From Brachypodius melanocephalos (lineage: Eukaryota; Chordata; Aves; Passeriformes; Pycnonotidae), in the NCBI GenBank assembly GCA_013398615.1, contig VZSR01000055.1:3953721-4017720 (forward strand): a DNA stretch of 64,000 bases, written 5' to 3'. Below the pieces are notes generated by a model that was given only the letters and a program-made list of their open reading frames with translations, made no database searches and was not told the origin of the DNA. The position numbers were made by a program, and so were the translations under genes. This document shows positions 50,435-64,000 of this stretch, piece after piece. How positions within the stretch are numbered: position 1 is the stretch's first letter; each line of letters starts with the position of its first letter.

Positions 50435-53400
50435 CTGTGGGTAAAAGAAAATAGGAATTAACTTTTCCTTTAAAGCCTGTCAACTTCCAGCGTGGTTCAG
50501 CTGCTTCGCTGCTGCTGAGCTCAGTGTCTCTTTGCAGGTAGCAAAGGTAAGGTAGTCACACATGGAATTCACTTGGAAACTGTATAAGGAGAAATATTCT
50601 GTGCTGAAGTCCCCTGGTAATCTCCTGGCAGTTGATCCCAGACAGCTGATGAGAATTCCCGAGTCTCACAGAGATCCCTGAGAATTGTGGTCTCTGGGAA
50701 TTACCACTGCAGACCAGCTGCTCGAGTAGGGAGACCAGAAACATCAATTTCTGTGCTTGAACTGAGTGCTGCTTTGCTAGACAGGCCTTGGATGATGCTT
50801 TTACATGAGAGGATGACTTGGAAGAAGAAAATTTATTCCCTGTCATTAGTTGCTTGATAAACCAGTAATCTGTAATATGTGCTGCCTTAAGGTGAGGTTT
50901 GCTCCCTTGGAGCAGGATTTGTCTCCAAACTCAGCAGGAATGTCCTTGGCATGTGCTTAGCAGTCCAACTGTGACACCCACAGGGCACCATATACATTTA
51001 TTGATATTAGAGCAGTTATATTAGAGCAGGTGTAAGTTATTCAAAGGGTATTTCCAGCCTGTTCAGAAGGAAATCTAGTTCACAGAAGAGATATAACCAG
51101 GAGAGGATTAGGTGTCAGTCAGATTCTGTCGGACTTTTGACCTCTTCTCAGCAATACGCATGCACTTTTTCCATAAAACAAACAGCTTTTATAAAACACG
51201 CTGAGTTAACTTCAGCCATGTGTAACAAATCACATTAGCACAGGGCAGCAGGTGGATCACTGTCCCCCCAGCAGGAATACAGGGAGATGGCTGAGAAAAC
51301 CAGATTAAAAAACAAACACACAGAAGCAACCTAATGATTCTGTTAAGGGAAGGAGCAGGAGGAAGGCAACAGTGATCAATATTAAAAATAACCGCATTTA
51401 ACTTGTGCTTCAAACAGTGGAAATAACTTGAGAAACTACAGTAAGAGGAAGTATTGATTTTTTTTCTACAGTCTGTTACAAAAATTTGAAGCTGTGAGGA
51501 GTGTGTATTTAAATTGAAATAGTAAGATAAAATGTACATGTAGTCTTATGTATAGAGACTATAATTAACACACCATCTAATTGCTTCTTTAAATATAAGA
51601 CTTCTCCCAATTACTTGAAATGTTGTAACTTCACTTTGAACAGGTTAGCAGATTTTAGACACACTTTAATGCATTTCAGAAAAGACCTAATTTCTTCTGA
51701 CAGAAAACATACTTGTTTGAGTGATAGGTGCTTTTTTTTTTAAATTTTTTTTTAAATTATTTTTTTCCTGATTAAGCTTACATGATTTCCCATGAAGGAA
51801 AGATCTTGGAAATCTTCACTGCAGACTATATAAACAGCAAATGCTTGTTTTAATACAGGTATTATTAGCATGATTCAAAGTGCTCTGTCATGGCCCATAG
51901 ATGGGCAATGATTTTATACTCTGGAATGCTCTGGAAATTTTTATTTAGAAAAGCTGAAAGCTAAGGAAGAGACCAGTCTCTAGGGGATTTCACTGTACAA
52001 TGTGATAGTTGCAAGCTGTTTCTTTTCCCTAGACTACCTTACTGTTTGAAACCAAGTCCTGGCATTTAACAATGTACTGCTACTTCTGACCTGCTGGAGA
52101 GATTGCAGAAAAAAACTGATGGAATTGTAAAAAGAAATAGGGTCTTTAAGAGGAGGAGAATTCATATTTATAGTTGGTCAAAGACAATGAGCATGACAAG
52201 GGCTGTGATGGTAACATTTAACCAACAAAATGGGTCCCTCTGGGGTGAACAGCAAGGGGGGCAGCCATGGCTGCCTGTCTCTTCTGGAAGGTATTCTGGC
52301 CACCTCCAGGGCTTGTCTGGCTCATTGCTTCCTCACCAGTTCCCTGGAATTGCCTGCAGGAAACCCTGAAGGGTCCCTTCTCCATGCCCTCCCCTCTCCT
52401 TTCCTTCTGCAGCCTCTCATGCCATCCATCCCACAGACTGAAAAATGATGCCTGGGAGTGCACAACCTTAAAAGTAATAGCGCTGTCATATGGGGAAGGG
52501 GGCAAGATTTGTTACTGCATGTGAAACAGTGGAAAGGGAGTCTGTCACCTTGGTTTGAGAACACGTTTCAGGAGCTTGAGGAAAAAGCTGCTCAAACTCA
52601 AGACAAAATGATTCATAGCTGGAAACCTCCTAGGGCTGGAATGTTCTGCACAAAGAATTCAGCCTTTTAGGACTGGATTCATACATAAGAGAATTCTCCA
52701 AAGAGTAGATCCTTTGCTATTATTCCATTCTCTTGACAATTGATCTGCAGCCTACCTGGAAAGCCAGAGCTTTCCCCAGAGGTGCATTGAGGTGGCTCTC
52801 AAGAACGGCCACTCCTGCCATGATCTTTCCCAGGAAGGCTGAAGATGGACTCAGAACAAAAAATACACTTCTACTCTGCACAGAAGTATGGGATGCTTTG
52901 TATTATTCTTGCTATAGATCATATGCACTCACTTTTGCAGGGATTCTGTGTTCAAAAAGTCAATTTTAAACTGAAGGACTTAAATGTACTTCCTGGATGT
53001 TAGTGCATGCTTTTCCCAGATCATGCTTTCATGTTGTGGCAAAATACAGATATATATCAACCCACTCACCCTGCACCCTGCTCCATCAAAAGGAAGCATG
53101 ATTTTGTGTGCTAGAAGACTCTATCTCTTGTGATAGATTTCTGACCTAGACAGTGACAGGGCCAGAATCAATGGAAAAGGCCAAGGACTACATTTATTCT
53201 GTACTTGTTAACTACAGAGGGCTATTACAAAATCTGCAAAATAAAACATAAGTTTAACTGATATGGCTGTACCTCCCAAGGCACATAAGAAGCAAGATAA
53301 ATATAGAGTTGGCCACTATGTATGGTTCAGTGCTCACAAAAAGAAAAGGGACACAAGAAATGCTCTGATCCTTTACATCAGTATGAGAGCAGCATTTGTG

Positions 53401-56400
53401 ATCTTAAGATGGCAAAGGACTCAGAAGAAGCAGTTCTGAGAACCCAGAGGCTGAGGGGTTAAACTTGAGTTAAAGGACTCTATCTAATAATATACTCAAT
53501 ATAATATACTCAGACACAATCTGATACAAGGAAATTCATAAGAGCTCTTCCATAGCCTACTGCAAATTTATCTTGGTGAAAATCTGTAATTAAAACATAA
53601 ATATAACCCAAATGCAAGCTATGCCAATGTTATTACACAATGTAATACCAAGTCTACGACTACCTATCCAAGTTAAACAGAATTACATAATGAACTTTGA
53701 AAATGCTATCTCTGTTTCAAAGGAAATTGTATTTTTCTTATTGTTTGCATGATTCTTCTTGTAAATGGATTCAGTTCTGATTATGAGGGACAGTGTTCAC
53801 AAATCCATGACAGTTTGCTCTGTGCACGAACAGGAAAACCTTTCAGAATCAAATTCTTTCCTGCAGCCACCTCTGCCCATCTGAATCTCTATCTATCCTA
53901 ATTTTATACTTGGCTTTATAGATAAGGCATTCTTTTCATATGTAAAGAAACAGACTGGCTGAGTGGAAGGCACAATGGTGTTAATGGTCTAAGACCAGAC
54001 AACCTAATTTAATGGAGTAGCACCATCAGAGGATAAATATTAATGAAATCTTGCTGCTTTCGCAGTGTAGCAGAGCAGCAATTTCCAGATGTTCTATTAT
54101 TGTGAATGATTAGTACCATTTTTCTCATATACTTGAAAGGGGATTCTCCCAATAACATTACACAGTTGTAAATAAACAGATAAACTTTTACATGGCACCC
54201 TTGTGTGAACAAATTGCTCTACAATTTTATCCCCACCTTAGTACAGAGGAAAAAAGCACAGAAATGAAGACTTTGTGGACACATATAAGAAAAATATTGA
54301 TAAAGACTAACCAAAATGTGATGACTTTAATCAGTTTAGACTCCTGTGGCAATCAAAGAGTTTACATTCTGATGTTATACGTAAGAAAAAGATTATATAT
54401 CTCAAAACCTTTAGTGCAACAAAAAAAATCAATAGAAATCAAAGCTGAAATGCAGAATTTTGCTTGTAGTGCTGAAATAACCTTTAAAAGATTAACTTTA
54501 CCAGTAAAGCACTGATAAAATCCTGGTGCTTTCAGGTATACAAGATTTGTCACCATTAATATTTGAGTGGCAAAAAGAGACATAGCTCTAATAAAAAAAT
54601 AGTACCAGTCCTTAATGTAGCAATTTTAAAAGATAACCAAATATAGTTCCCTATGATTTAGAATACATTATGGGAGCTATATACTCTTAATCTGTCTTAT
54701 TTTATGAAAAACAATGGAGGTATTCAGCTCGTTCAGTGTCACAAGTAGCAAAAGTCTTTTTAAACTGACCCTAGGGAAAGGGATTTCCAAACCTTCTGCC
54801 AGCTCGAAGAGACTTATTGTACCCACAACTCTCAAGTGTGTGTGTGCAGAAAGATTCCAGGGAGAGGAATTGAATTTACTGTCAGCTGTTTGCAAACACA
54901 TTTCCTTATATCTATTATCCTGCAACATGAAAATTCTGTATTGAGCCACATAATCCTGCCTGGCCTTTTCAGAGTGCTGTTATTTAACTGAAGGAAGTAC
55001 TAATAGAGATTAAATCTATATACCACAGGCACCAGGTCGTTATCCTGTACACTGAAGCACAATGTCAAGGCTGATTACGTACCACATTAAAGCAAAGAAG
55101 ATTTGGAGTTTCATGATTCAGGCACTATAAATGTTTAAATAAAAGCACCAACAATAAAAAAAAAAAAAGAATTTTTTTATGAGACCATTTGGTCACATCT
55201 TTCCTAGATACATCAGTCTGGGGAACACACACAGTGTGACCTACAGAGGAAGCATCATTATTTTAAAGCAATGACCATGATTCTGGAAGACAGCAACTTT
55301 TACTGATCATAGCTCTAGTCCACTGTGCAATGAAATCTCCAAATTCTTCCTTCCTTTTCCCATAGGATCAGCTATGCTGGCACTCCACAGCCACCTGAAC
55401 TTTAATGCTGTGCTACCCATTAGGATAATACAGTAGTTAATTATTAGGTGTACTCATTAATTGATTAATCAGTTCAAATAGAATCTATTCAAGACAAATA
55501 ACATCAAACTGTAGAGTTTGTACTGTGATCAATAAAAGTAGAGTCTCCACAGCTTTAATTTATGGAAACTGTCTCTGATTTATAGAGCCTATACTCCTCT
55601 CACAACTAGTTTTCCCCCAATAATTCTCAAAAAGGTATTTTCTTTCTATACAATCAACTATTTTCATAATACAATTTCTGAATGCCTGTTGTCTCTAGTC
55701 ATAGCACTTTTGTCACCTTACACAGATTGTTGTAGGTAAGGACTAATTACACTGAAATCAATAAAATTAACTATGGCTATGGAACTCAGTGTCTGCCTTT
55801 AAAAACTTTTTTAATGTTCACTAATTTGGTGTGTGATTTTCTCCTAGAAAACTATTTTGACCTACAGCACATCAATTAACAGGAATTCTGGCAGAAGATT
55901 TTAGAGAAGACTTAAAGGTACAAAAAAGTGCTTCTAACATTAATTACTCATTACAATCGGATCAACAGGAATAGGTAAAGTTTTACTGTAACACAGAGTG
56001 ATAAGAAACATTACAATAAGGAAACTAAAAATAAAAGCTACCACTCAGATTCTTAAAACAACATTCTTCCTAAAACCCTCTGTATCTCTGGTTTTCAGCT
56101 GAACCCCCAGCTTGAAGTAAATTTAGAAAAGTGATTGTGAAGACGTGAGGACCAATCTAAACTAAACTAAGGTGGCAGCAAAAAAGCAGGGCCACAGAGA
56201 AAATTGCCAATGGCTCGAGTGTTTGCTTCAGAGGAGAAATCTGCAGCACTTACAGGCACCAGCCCCTTCAGGCTGTAACCCTCTCCCTTCCCTCCCTGGC
56301 CTCCCTCCTGATTAATCTGAGATGTAACAGTCTGGGGAGCTGAAACACTCACGTGTCCTTTACCTGTTTGGCCATTCAATATTTTATATTTTGATTGCCT

Positions 56401-58417
56401 GTCAGTCAGCTCACCATCTCCTCCATATATAAAGTGAAGCTGTCAATGTGAAAAGGGGCAGAACAGATAACCAATCATAAAGAAAATATAGAAAGGTCAA
56501 ACCCCAGACAAACTTCATTTTAATTGGATTACATACTTGGAAAGGCAGAAGTGAGTTGATGTGAGGTGAACCGTGAAAAGCAGAAAATTAAATGAGCCGA
56601 GAGATGAGGACAGGGAGGCTCTAAAACAGTGTTAAAATTCTCACCAGCACAGAGAGGTGAGGGCTGGGCAGGGTAAAAGCTGTGTGGTTCACACACTGGG
56701 CCAAGTGGGACTGCCAGGTGTGAAGGCAGCAGACAGGACAGAGCTGATTATCCTGACAAGGAGATTAAAATGAAATAAAAACAGGCCTGTGCCTTAAGAT
56801 GGGCATGGAGTAGGATGCAATCCAGCAGATAACACAGGCAGCTGGAGAATGTGGCTGAGTTGTCAGATGAGCACAGATATTAAATCCCATCTTTCTGGCA
56901 GTAATGAGCTACTCTGATAACAGCTGTTTGCTAATAAAAACTATTTACCAGTGAAAATCTCTGCACCAGGATCTCCAGAAGTCTCTCTAACTTCTGCATA
57001 GAAAAGTGCCAGCCTCTCCAGGTGCCTCAAAGATTATTCTTATATTTTCCACTCATTTTAATTTTCTTTTCCAGCTGGAAAGAAGGAGGAAGCTGCTGCA
57101 AGCACGAACTAAATTTCTAATGTTAAAATTCAACTCAAGTGGTATTCAAAATTCACCTTAGGACAGTAAAGCAGAGTTTCTCCTGGGATAATGCTAAGGT
57201 TTACCTCATAATGATGTAATAAACCTGCTGACAAATACAGTGCAACAGGAAACAGAAGCAGTCCTGAAAATCTGAAGACTGGAGGCCTTCTGTGACTTTC
57301 TTTGCTGTGAAACAAGCCCAGAAGACTATGGATATACAACCAGTGGGCTGATGCCCAAGTCATTCCTTCTGTGTATGAGGTTCACAGTTCCCAATTTTGA
57401 ACGAGGTCCTGGTGCCACTGCAGGTTCCTTCTCCCCATGCTGACCCTTAACACTCCCCCAGAGCCCAGCAATCTGCAGATTAGTGGCTTTCTGAATTAAC
57501 CAAATTTGATTCATTGTGTTTTACAGCTCATGGACTTTTCTTTCATGAATTTCCTTAATAGTTCCTTGAACCAACTTTGCTTGTAGCCTCCAAAACATCC
57601 CTACACAACAAGTTCAATTACGAACAGTGTTTAAAAAATACTGTGGGGACCTTTTTAAAAAAAAATCTGCTTCTTGACTATTTTATTGGATATATTTTAA
57701 TTTCTTGTCTATGAGAAATAGTGAATAATAAATCAGTAGCATTAATATTTTCAGTCAATTTCAAAATATCTGTGTATCTCACAGAAACGTGTAGTTACAG
57801 TTGGGAAGTGGGTCACTGGATAATGAAATATTTAAATTGAAAATGCAAGACCCTGGAAGAAAGATAACAAAAAGGGACAACTCGTGTGATGGGAAAAAAA
57901 GCCACAGTCCAAACACCTGAAGGTCTCCAAGTTGCTGAGACATGGGGCAGGCAATCTTCTCACACCCAGCATTACCAGCACGGGCAACATCACAGCTGTG
58001 AACACAGAACTGCTCTGTCCCTTTGTGGCAGAACTCAGAGTTGTGCTGGAAAAATGCTATTTCCTACTGAAGTGTGAAGGCAACTTAAATGTAAAGAAGC
58101 ATCTCACAAAGGAAGTGGAATTTCAGTACAAGAGCAATCATCCAATTCTTCAGAAGATTTCTACAGTGAGGTGACTTCCTACAGTACAGAGTTGCCAGAG
58201 CTCTAAATACGCTGCAAAATAAACAAACAAAACTCCCCCCACCAAATGACATTTCCTCCCTCCAAAAATCCCAACAACCCACATATTTTCAAGGCTGTGA
58301 AAATCAAGTGATTCTACCAAAAAATATAGTATGGCACTGAGTCAGCTACACAGAGCTCAGCTCTAACAGTGCTGATGACAAACTGGCTGAATTCACCTAA
58401 TTTCAGAATCCCTACAA

Positions 58418-58597
58418 TACTCACAGGCAGATTATTCACAGGATTTGGATTAGGGCTCCCTTTAAGGGCTGAATATTTTGACAGGTTTGTAACACCTTGC
58501 TGGGAAATTTTAACTCGATATTCACAGGCAGACAGGGCCAGGATTTGGCCCTTTCAGGGCTGAATATTTTGTCAGGTTTGTAACACAAATTTTAACT
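58418..58597. repeat. Diverged tandem duplication
   Basis: Two head-to-tail copies, 58418-58515 and 58519-58597. They share TCACAGGCAG, GGATTTGG, AGGGCTGAATATTTTG, CAGGTTTGTAACAC and AAATTTTAACT in the same order. The copies differ by small insertions and deletions plus substitutions, so the duplication is older than the one at 47211. Function unknown. Confidence 0.85.
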
Positions 58598-61500
58598 ACT
58601 GTGGGATGCTTGCTGCTCTACAAACACCCTTGTAAAAACCACATTCTGTACTAAAACCACATTTGTATTAAAAACCTCTTGTGGAATCATGCCTTTCCAA
58701 CTCTTTTCTAAGATATAATTCAGCCTTTTATGATGTTAGGATAGGTAGACTGACTGGGCTTATTTTAAGATTGGTTTAAGCTTAGTTTGAATCTTCTACA
58801 TAAATAACTTTTAATATTAGAAGAGCAGACTGATGCAGAATTTTCTCTTTTCATTTGCTACTGAATGTTTCCTGCCTGGCAAATCCAGAAAAGATCCTTA
58901 TTGATATACAACAGCTTGAAAACAAATTCAGTGGTATTAATAAAGCTATCACTTTTATGTAAGTAAGCAAAATATCTACTTTTATGGATTGAATTGATTC
59001 AGATTGCTATTCAGATTTGCTATTCTGGAAAAAATAATGACTGAAGTCATTAAGATTCATTTCAGACCATATGAATGAATGTTAAATGGTAACAAGTCTT
59101 TCATATGCTAACTGTGAATACACTTCTTTGGGACAAATACTTCCCTGTTCAAAGAAAATCAGGATTTATAAGCATAGAATAATGTTGACAATATTAAGAT
59201 AGATTTCAACCATCCAACAAAAATCGATTTCAGAGGAAGAATTTTGGCTCTAAAACACAAAGTCTGACACTAACTAATGTTTGCCTTTAATCACTGCAAT
59301 ACAAATAATAAATCAGAGGCAAGAGGGAACCTGCTGATCTTTATATAGCGATTGGGCATTATTTTTCATTATGCAAGCCTCTTCAGATATAAACATAGAA
59401 TAGCTATTGAAAAGTCACTGAACTGTCACATTTTTGGTGTATTTGTGAGCACATGCATGCATCTTTTTGTGTCTCGATGCAGGCAAAGAGCAAGCATCTA
59501 TCTTGTAATGCTAAGTCAGAAGGGCTGAATTCACCCCTGGTATCATGACTGTAGTGCAGAACCTGGCAATACATCAACAATAAATACAGCATATTCCTTA
59601 AGTTTATGTTTTCTTCAAACAACTCGGTGAGTTAATGGGGTGTAAAGCAAAAACAGCAATCTTTTTTTTCCAATTAATTGAACATGAATTTCAAGGGCAA
59701 AGTAAACAAACTACTGAGTAAATCAAAAAGCTGATTCTGCACTTTCAAAACTGACAAAGCAAGTTTTTGCTCCATTTTTTTTGGTAAGTGCATTTTTCTG
59801 ATGTAGCTAAATTCAGTGGAAACATCATTTCTGGTGGTGGTAAAAACAACAAGAAAAAAAAATCTGAAAAAATGTTAACAAAATTCACAAATAGATGTCA
59901 ATAGTTTTTAAAAAGAGCTGCTCCAGCCACTAAAGAATTTTGTTAATATAATATGAATACTTGTATATGCACGAAAAGCAGGTGGTTTGTGCAAGGTCAT
60001 TGCAAATACAAAATGCATCAACCTGGTGAAGTTCCTACAGCAACAGAAATGTGTTTATGAGCAGCAGGTGAATTCCTGCAAAAGACTCTAAAGCTATTAA
60101 CAGCTCGGTAAGGAGTACATAATAATAGGTTGTTAACTCAGCCATCCCAACAAGCACATCAAGAAAGGGCACTTTGAAACTATTAATGCAAATACATTTA
60201 AAAAAAAAATCAAAAGAAAATGAGAGAATTGTACCATTTTGCTTCTTTCGATCAATCAAATAAACATTTGTGGGTTTATTTGGGTACAAACCTAACAAAA
60301 CTACCTGGGAGTTACTGACTAAGGTACAACTTCTGTGAATTCAAGTAGGCTCATGAAATTCTTAATTTAAATTAAAAGCTCCTCTAATGTTCATTTTGAT
60401 TCCAACAACCACATCCCCGCACCAAACCCACAGCTTTTGTTTAATACACAGTATAGTGATTATACTGATATTGAAGAGGAAAGTAGTGGTTTAGTGCATT
60501 AAAATGGAGGGGCTCTCCCTAAACAAACTTCCTCTTCCCCTTTGGATATTTCTCCCCTCTCCCAGAATGACTGTTTTGAGATCACTGCTAGTTAATAAAA
60601 AAGAGGTTGCTAACATTATGCAGTCAGTGGCTTCATCTTCATTTCTTGTGAAAAAAAAGACCATTCAAAGAGGAAAACTAATATCCTGTCCTTTTCTGTG
60701 GTTAAAGTACAACTGCAATGCAGCCTCAGAAAAAAGAGAGAGAGGAAAAAAAGGAATTTTTTTTTGTTTTACTCTCCAAAATGATGCATACCTTTGTACC
60801 TCCTCAGGTATCTTTTGAATGCGTTGAATACTGCAGGAAGTAACTGTAGATGAAATGATATCTGAACACTCCTTCATTTAGACAAAGATATAAACTCATG
60901 TCTCAAGTTACGTATCTTGATTTAATCTGTGAATCCACCTTTATGGCTGCAAATCAACAATTTATGAACAGTAAGTCATTTCTGTATTATGAAAAACACT
61001 GTGGTAGCTTCAGTTTTTAAAATATATTGGGCTCACAGATGATTTTTGGGAACTTTTAAGCTACTTTGTATTTTAAGAGGGTCTAAAGGAAACATCCTGA
61101 CTGGTTTTAGAGAAATGGAGACCTAGACACTGTATTTAATTTTTAAATAAGGAGATCACTCATTTAGATGACCATCTTTTGGCAGGTATGCTTGTTATAT
61201 TTAGGTCATTGCTCACAAAACTCACCATTCTTTTTGGTAAAAATCTGTCAAACTTTCAAACCCAAAGTTTGCCTTTGTCTTAAGGTTTCTGAGGGAACTC
61301 CCAACTCTATTATCATATGCAACTAAAACTTACTGCACCTAAACTCAAAGGTGAACACACTGCATGCAGTTAACAATAACAGAAACAACAAAAATAAAAT
61401 GCTTTGGGAGTACATTGTCTATTTTGTTAATTCAGGATTAAACATGTTAAACCCCTTACCACTTCCTTTTGTACAACTGATACATTATCTCTGATGAGAA

Positions 61501-63014
61501 AACATTTCTTTTTTCTTTTGTATGTTCATCAACATCATCTAAATGTTGTCCTTAGCTAAAACTTTCTGCTCTATAAAATAGCTGCTTCTGACTTTTGACC
61601 CCACCTAAACACATACTTAGGATTAACACTGATTCCTGAGGTTAATATTATTATTATTCTTGCTGTGTCAGCACACAATTTTGAAAACTATTTTTCCTGA
61701 GGTTCAAATGCTGTAATGGATAGAAAAAAACCCATTTAATAATTCCTTTTATTAGCAACCAATCTTTGTCAGCAATGGATTTAACTTTCTTAGCTTTATT
61801 TGAGGTATGGAACTAGCTGTGTTTGTTGTGTTGTTATAGTTTGCATACCTCCTGTGCTTATTCCTAGGCCCTTGAAAGCATTTGAAAATCACTTATTCAA
61901 AACCATTATTGCACTTTTTCTGCATTTCTGCAGCTCTTCTAGCAGTTACTGGGATAAGCACTGTACATTGTAATTTTCCTTGGAGAAAATGGTATTGGCT
62001 GCAGGCAAGAACACAAGATCAGCAGAGACTTAAGTATGGGGTTTTTTTTTTAATATCAAATCCACCAGGCTTGCTTAAACAGCATTACACTTCTCACTGA
62101 GAATTTTTGGTTCAGCAGGAACAACAGCAATACATCTACGGGCTACTTTACTATTAAATACAAAAGTTCAGAAGCTGTTTCTAAATAATTGACAGCAATG
62201 ATTAATAGACAAGCCAAACCAGGCACCTAACAGAGGCCTAGCTTAGAACTTCCTTGAGAAACCCTTTGCTGCATGTAATTGATATTTAGACGCCAGATTT
62301 CTTTTTCTCCTAATAGTAATTACATCGATGTCATTAATAATGGCTGCTGCAAGGTCCTTAGGTGCTCTCCTGCAGGCAAAAATTATATCTGGTCAGAGAG
62401 TCTGCTAATTATTCACTTTCATTTTCAACAGTTCTGAGACCTTTTTTTTTTTTTTTCCTCTTTTTAGAATCTGAGGCTTTTACATTTTTTCCCTTGGGAA
62501 ACTGGGTTAATAACAGTGGAACAGAAAAACTGGGAAGCTTGTTTAACACCACTAACTATGCTAAAATAAGCTAAGAGATTTCATTTTAATGATTATATCC
62601 CAAAGCACATTTGTAGTGATTATTTTTTAAAAACATTCAGCAGATATGGTTCATTGCCCAGGAGCTATGAAGGGCTGAGAAGGCCAGAGGTGCTGCTCAG
62701 AGCCCTCATACCTCCCTGTGACATGGGATCCACAAACACTAAGGGCTGCCTAAAACCACTGTCCAAAAGCTCTTGTACATCCCAGATACTCTCAGCACTC
62801 TTTTCTTGATGAGAATTGCTGAAAATGTAATGAAAATGTAGTATTACACGAGTCCTAGGTTTCTTAATTCCAGTTGTATCAGAAACATTTTACTGGCAGG
62901 CAGCAGATTGCTACTTATGCCTTAAATGATTTGAATAATTTGAAAAATATCACAGAAGAAATCTGTCCATTAAAAAAGAAATAATTATTAGCATGAAGTT
63001 AAAAATTGCCCAGC

Positions 63015-63062
63015 TGATCATTTGAAGTAAATGATCAAGCAAATGATCATCTGAAGCAAATG
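63015..63062. repeat. Small imperfect repeat array
   Basis: Three units starting GATCA and ending CAAAT or TAAAT follow each other (for example GATCATTTGAAGTAAAT and GATCATCTGAAGCAAAT, with a shortened unit between them). This is a local slippage-type array in the intron. Confidence 0.75.
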
Positions 63063-64000
63063 AGCTTTCTGTACTGTGTGTACTCAATAAATGGGCAGAT
63101 CCCTGAAGTGCTCAGATGCTTATCCCTGCTGCTGTCACTCTGTACCTGTTCCCCAATCCTATCATTGATGTTGACTTTAAAATTTAGCAAGGTTGTCAAG
63201 GACACTCCAGTAGGGATAACAACAACAGAGGAAACTGCCCAGAGAAAGAACCAGAAGATGCCAAGAATTGGCCACACCATTACCAAACAAACCACCTCTG
63301 TCTCATGAGTGATGTCATACAGCCCCCAGGCTCCCTTCAACCTCATGCCACTGCTGCATGTATTATTCTTCGTGATATAAAAATCTGCCATGAAAGAAAA
63401 ATCAGAACCCAAAAAGTAATGGCTGGTGATTGAAGGAAATAGGGGAGTTGGAACAGCTGTGTCTGAAAAAATGTGCTCCTTTTAACTCAGTTAAACGTTG
63501 TGCAAAATGGTGACCAAAGAGGTGGAGAGACTGGAGAGGTTTGGGTGTTTAAGCAGTAGGGAGGTTGAGGGTCAATGAACTTCACTCATGCCATGCAGAG
63601 CTCACAGCAAGGCAGAGCGCTTTACAAGAGAAATGACTGATTTTACTGCACGTGTCCAAAATTCCACCCAGAAATTCTGACAACTGAATCTGATCTACAG
63701 GAGGTGGCTTCTTATGAGAAATGTCATTATTTTATCTGATCAGAAAACGTGTGGCTACTGCTCAGTGAGGCTGATTCCAGCCCAGACTCAAGCAGGGTCA
63801 GGTTGATTAATGTGAGAAGATCATAATGCAATATCTCCTCAGCTGGAGAAGACACAGATGAACATCTGGTGTACTCTAAACTGGGACGAGTCACATGATG
63901 TTCATAATTTGCCATATTAATTCTTATAAAAATAATTTCTGTCATTAAAAACATTATGCACTGAGAGTCTTAAAACTTCTCATTATTCCTATCATGTAAT

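Larger units (their letters stand above)
1..64000 (-). other. EPHA6: EPHA6 gene, internal part (both ends outside the window)
   Basis: Seven minus-strand exons, each bounded by AG acceptors and GT donors, join in one uninterrupted reading frame from the second fibronectin type III domain to the kinase hinge. EPHA6 is a membrane receptor tyrosine kinase that binds ephrin-A ligands on neighbouring cells and acts in axon guidance and neural wiring (family knowledge). EPHA6 is chosen over EPHA3, EPHA4, EPHA5 and EPHA7 for three reasons: the kinase segment reads RLKTPGKREIPVAIKTLKGG, there is an extra exon encoding FLRAGFLNSI and GGGSLPP, and the gatekeeper residue is valine. Exon sizes 163, 186 and 62 bp match the usual Eph gene structure. 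Introns are long (about 1.9 to 14 kb), as expected for this very large gene. The promoter, signal-peptide exon and 3' end are not in the window. Confidence 0.96.
49957..64000 (-). other. EPHA6: EPHA6 intron upstream of the FN3 exon (5' part outside window)
   Basis: This is intron because the ectodomain exons that must precede 49794-49956 are not present up to 64000. It contains the CpG-rich hairpin at 50387-50434, a diverged tandem duplication at 58418-58597 and a small repeat array at 63015-63062. A GC-richer patch around 52220-52460 has open frames on both strands but no recognisable product. Confidence 0.8.

Noticed and set aside
52218..52564. GC-richer patch with overlapping open frames on both strands.
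   Set aside because: Frames on both strands are open, which is expected when stop codons are rare in GC-rich DNA. No domain or splice-consistent exon was recognised.
63047..63412. 121-codon minus-strand frame with a hydrophobic stretch (GIFWFFLWAVSSVVVIP).
   Set aside because: It was considered as an upstream EPHA6 exon. It matches no Eph ectodomain sequence, lacks fitting splice sites and phase, and no other family was recognised.

Overview
The window looks like bird nuclear DNA, about 64 kb from the interior of one large gene. All of it lies within EPHA6, an Eph-family receptor tyrosine kinase gene transcribed from the minus strand. The vertebrate assignment rests on seven spliced exons whose phases join without a break and whose products match EPHA6 better than any other Eph receptor I know. 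The bird assignment rests on short CR1-type retroposon 3' ends (19562-19612 and 22183-22245), a solitary LTR of avian-like structure, AT-rich introns and very few interspersed repeats. A songbird is plausible but I cannot prove it.

In transcript order (high to low coordinates) the exons are: 49794-49956, second half of FN3 domain 2 (163 bp); 41277-41385, end of the ectodomain and the transmembrane helix (109 bp); 38482-38552, basic juxtamembrane stretch (71 bp); 36464-36589, the two juxtamembrane tyrosines and start of the kinase domain (126 bp); 30975-31160, kinase N-lobe with P-loop, catalytic lysine and helix-C glutamate (186 bp); 16765-16887, an EPHA6-specific insert (123 bp); 3951-4012, beta5 and hinge with a valine gatekeeper (62 bp). 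The ligand-binding, cysteine-rich and first FN3 exons must lie beyond 64000. The catalytic loop, activation loop, C-lobe, SAM domain and 3' UTR must lie below position 1. No exon is interrupted by the two 100-N assembly gaps (4975-5074 and 33330-33429).

Everything else is intron. It holds microsatellites and homopolymers, two clear CR1 ends, one 315-bp solo LTR with a matching target-site duplication (19883-20197), several small tandem duplications, a CpG-rich hairpin that resembles a hAT transposon end (about 50387-50434), and a coding-like patch at 22744-22906 whose origin I cannot identify. I found no second gene, tRNA, rRNA or CRISPR array.

The main biological point is the 123-bp exon at 16765-16887. 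It is a multiple of three and sits between exons whose phases still join when it is skipped. Skipping restores the usual Eph kinase sequence at that spot; including it adds 41 residues to the beta4-beta5 loop. I did not find a convincing wholly new system here. The best leads for new biology are that cassette exon, the hairpin that could be read as an in-frame 48-nt exon, and the coding-like patch.
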